This document shows positions 62,430 through 64,000 of a stretch of 64,000 nt of DNA, one piece after another. The notes under the pieces were generated by a model. That model worked only from the letters and a program-made list of their open reading frames with translations, made no database searches and had not been told where the DNA came from. The position numbers and the translations under genes were made by a program. How positions within the stretch are numbered: position 1 is the stretch's first letter; every line of letters begins with the position of its first letter. The DNA comes from Hirudo medicinalis (taxonomy: Eukaryota; Annelida; Clitellata; Hirudinida; Hirudinidae). Where the stretch lies: contig MPNW01000202.1 in NCBI GenBank assembly GCA_011800805.1, positions 197,485 through 261,484 of the forward strand, given 5' to 3'.

Positions 62430-63387
62430 TTAGTTCTTGCAGTCGACACTTTCTTCAGTGACGGGGCTCGCCATGAGGGGAGACGACGGCCCTGACACCC
62501 CTTCCCCAGCGGGGTGGCGTTGGCAGACTGGTATGTCGTATTCAACCATCGACATCGAACGAACTCTTAGAGGCGGTGGTACGCTCCTATTCACGTTGTG
62601 CATCGGGAGTGATGACACTACATTTGTTAATAATATTAATTATAATGACATTAATATTAATAACAATATTCATATTAACATTAATAATTAACATTAAGAT
62701 GGTAATTAATTATTATAATAACTTTTCATAAATTAATGACCCATTTGGAGTAGACATATAATTATTATTGGATGGAAATTGATGAGAGCGTTTAACTAAC
62801 CCAATCCAAGGCCTTGTAGAAAGTATTGGAGACTCTCTGCCAACTTGTCGGGCTTTACAATAAGATAAAAACACTCAATATTACCTTATGTTTACTGATG
62901 ATTGTAACTGCTCAAATGTTTAACATTAAATAAAGATCGCAAACAATTTCTATTTTGTATTTGTATCCGATCTTTTGAGTGCCTTATGTTTCCTTATCGG
63001 ATGTGAAGGCACTTTCATTTTTTTTGTATTAACATCCGTTACATAACTATTATTATTTATGAGTTCATTAGGACGGCGCTGCCGGTTTTCGAATCCGTGT
63101 CATCGCGAGAGGAGGATGGCACTTTTAAATCATTAAACAGGAACGCAGCTCATTGCGCTTACCTGCATGTTAAGTAATAATTAATAACAATTACAATATT
63201 AATAAATTTCAGGTGACCTTCTCCTCAAGGACATTGGCCACCCCTGCAACCTCGATGAACTCAACTTTGGCTTTGTCAGTGCAGGTCTTAAGTATGGCCT
63301 GATGGAGAGCCCTGGTTGTACCATTGAAGACCGACTTCTGACCAGTTATTAGCAGGACGGGACATCTGGTGATGTTCGCAAAATCAT
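62430..63387 (-). CDS. NDRG-family protein, last three coding exons (partial)
   Basis: Exons, high to low: 63387(uncertain)-63218, 62852-62801, 62617-62430 (TAA). Phases agree at both introns. The first exon gives FANITRCPVLLITGQKSVFN, then GTTRALHQAIL and VEFIEVAGVANVLEEK. The second gives PDKLAESLQYFLQGLGL. The third is a Ser/Pro-rich tail with RVRSMSMVEYD. CPVLL.TG, a helix, VLEE.P.KLAES..YFLQG.G is the end of the alpha/beta-hydrolase-like fold of N-myc downstream-regulated proteins, followed by a variable tail. In vertebrate NDRGs that tail is phosphorylated at RSRT/S-type sites, and RVRSMS may be equivalent. These proteins lack the hydrolase catalytic triad and act in stress and trafficking. 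The 5' acceptor at 63388 is weak. The rest of the gene lies beyond the right edge. None of the three exons has a long open frame of its own. Confidence 0.85.
62630..62700. repeat. Imperfect (ATTAAT)n AT-rich repeat
   Basis: Alternating AATATTAAT/TAATGACATTAATATT stretch in the NDRG-like intron; AT-only simple sequence. Confidence 0.7.
62964..63172 (-). mobile_element. tRNA-derived SINE with second tail type, minus orientation
   Basis: Minus strand: CATGCAGGTAAGCGCAATGA (A-box region), GCTGCGTTCCTG, then ACGGATTCGAAAACCGGC (B box). Its tail toward 62964 reads GTGCCTTCACATCCGATAAG and GGCACTCAAAAGATCGGATA, matching the tail at 22290-22336. It lies in the intron between NDRG-like exons 62852 and 63218. 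Confidence 0.8.
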
Positions 63388-63399
63388 CTCATTCGGACA

Positions 63400-64000
63400 C
63401 CAAGGGGTCATTAAGTGAGCGATATTATGACTCGAGGCCTTTTAACGACGCAATCGTTATTTTTTAAAATCTTCAACGTGATAATTGCCTTCCTGGTGAT
63501 GCTTTCATTGGTCACATTCAGAGACATTTCGTTGGATTCACAGGAAATACATTTTATGGTTGCTCTTAGTGAAATTCCTTCTCAAAGAAGTAAATAAATA
63601 AATGAATGAATGAATGAGTATTAGTGAAAATGTTGTAAAAAAAAAACGATTAAGGATGGTGCATCTCGAAAATAGCGAACATATACGAACATATATATCA
63701 TTATGAATGCATTAAACGATGATAATGATGATAATGATGGTAATGATGATGATTCAATCACTCACTTCAACTTCTTTATGTTGTCTGCAATGTTTGTTCG
63801 CCTGCAGTGAGTTCGAATTTATTAGTGCTTTTTTTTTTAGGTAATTACGTCTCATTATGTTGCTAATAACGTATTATTACCAAGGATTTTTTTATTATTT
63901 TAAATTTAGGAAATTAATTTTTAGTTTTCAACAAAGAATGATAAAACAATGTATTAATCATGAAAAGATGGATCGTCGTTGAAGCATTTGAAAGAAAATG
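63400..64000. other. Right-edge non-coding stretch
   Basis: No further NDRG exon could be identified. Contains AATGAATG-type units at 63600-63618 and GATAATGAT units at 63716-63752. Confidence 0.4.

Overview
The window is animal nuclear DNA. It is AT-rich and gene-sparse. Genes are split by short to long GT-AG introns (plus one GC-AG intron) and surrounded by microsatellites and old transposons. One gene looks like a secreted family that I know, from memory, mainly from arthropods, and the repeats include tRNA-type SINEs and hAT, Tc1-like and non-LTR relics. An arthropod, perhaps a myriapod or chelicerate, is my best guess; the sequence does not settle the species. There are single-N joins at 1887, 14489 and 16674.

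Layout. 1-3.2 kb: relics of a restriction-like-endonuclease (R2-type) non-LTR element and a degenerate SINE. 3.9-31.9 kb, plus strand: exons of a cysteine-rich, probably secreted multidomain protein. A well-supported nine-exon 3' part lies at 25.06-31.92 kb, and two likely 5' exons lie at 3.9 and 5.0 kb. The 20 kb between them is intron or intergenic DNA with a dead Tc1-like element, two SINEs and many tandem repeats. 34.25-39.2 kb and 43.24-47.56 kb, plus strand: two complete 13-exon SLC23 (nucleobase/ascorbate transporter) genes, a tandem duplication with matching exon lengths and phases. They are separated by a LINE fragment and two hAT-type elements. 47.6-49.1 kb: a diverged tandem duplication of the 3' flank of the second SLC23 gene, interrupted by SINEs.

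50.85-57.99 kb, minus strand: a ten-exon gene that I read as CCDC142-like. An hAT element with a perfect 8-bp target duplication sits in its eighth intron. 58.71-61.27 kb, plus strand: a complete ten-exon N-acetylglucosamine kinase (NAGK). It is head-to-head with the CCDC142-like gene, with about 720 bp between start codons, so a shared promoter region is possible. 62.43-63.39 kb, minus strand: the last three coding exons of an NDRG-family gene that runs off the right edge.

These are separate housekeeping or transport genes rather than one pathway. I found no CRISPR array, no operon and no evidence of a new multi-gene system. The points most worth checking are the unusual SLC23 signature residue shared by both copies, the two-tailed tRNA-derived SINE family, the hAT insertions with intact target duplications, and exons that a simple ORF search would miss. 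All exon models below were built by hand from reading frame, splice-site dinucleotides and phase; none was checked against transcripts.
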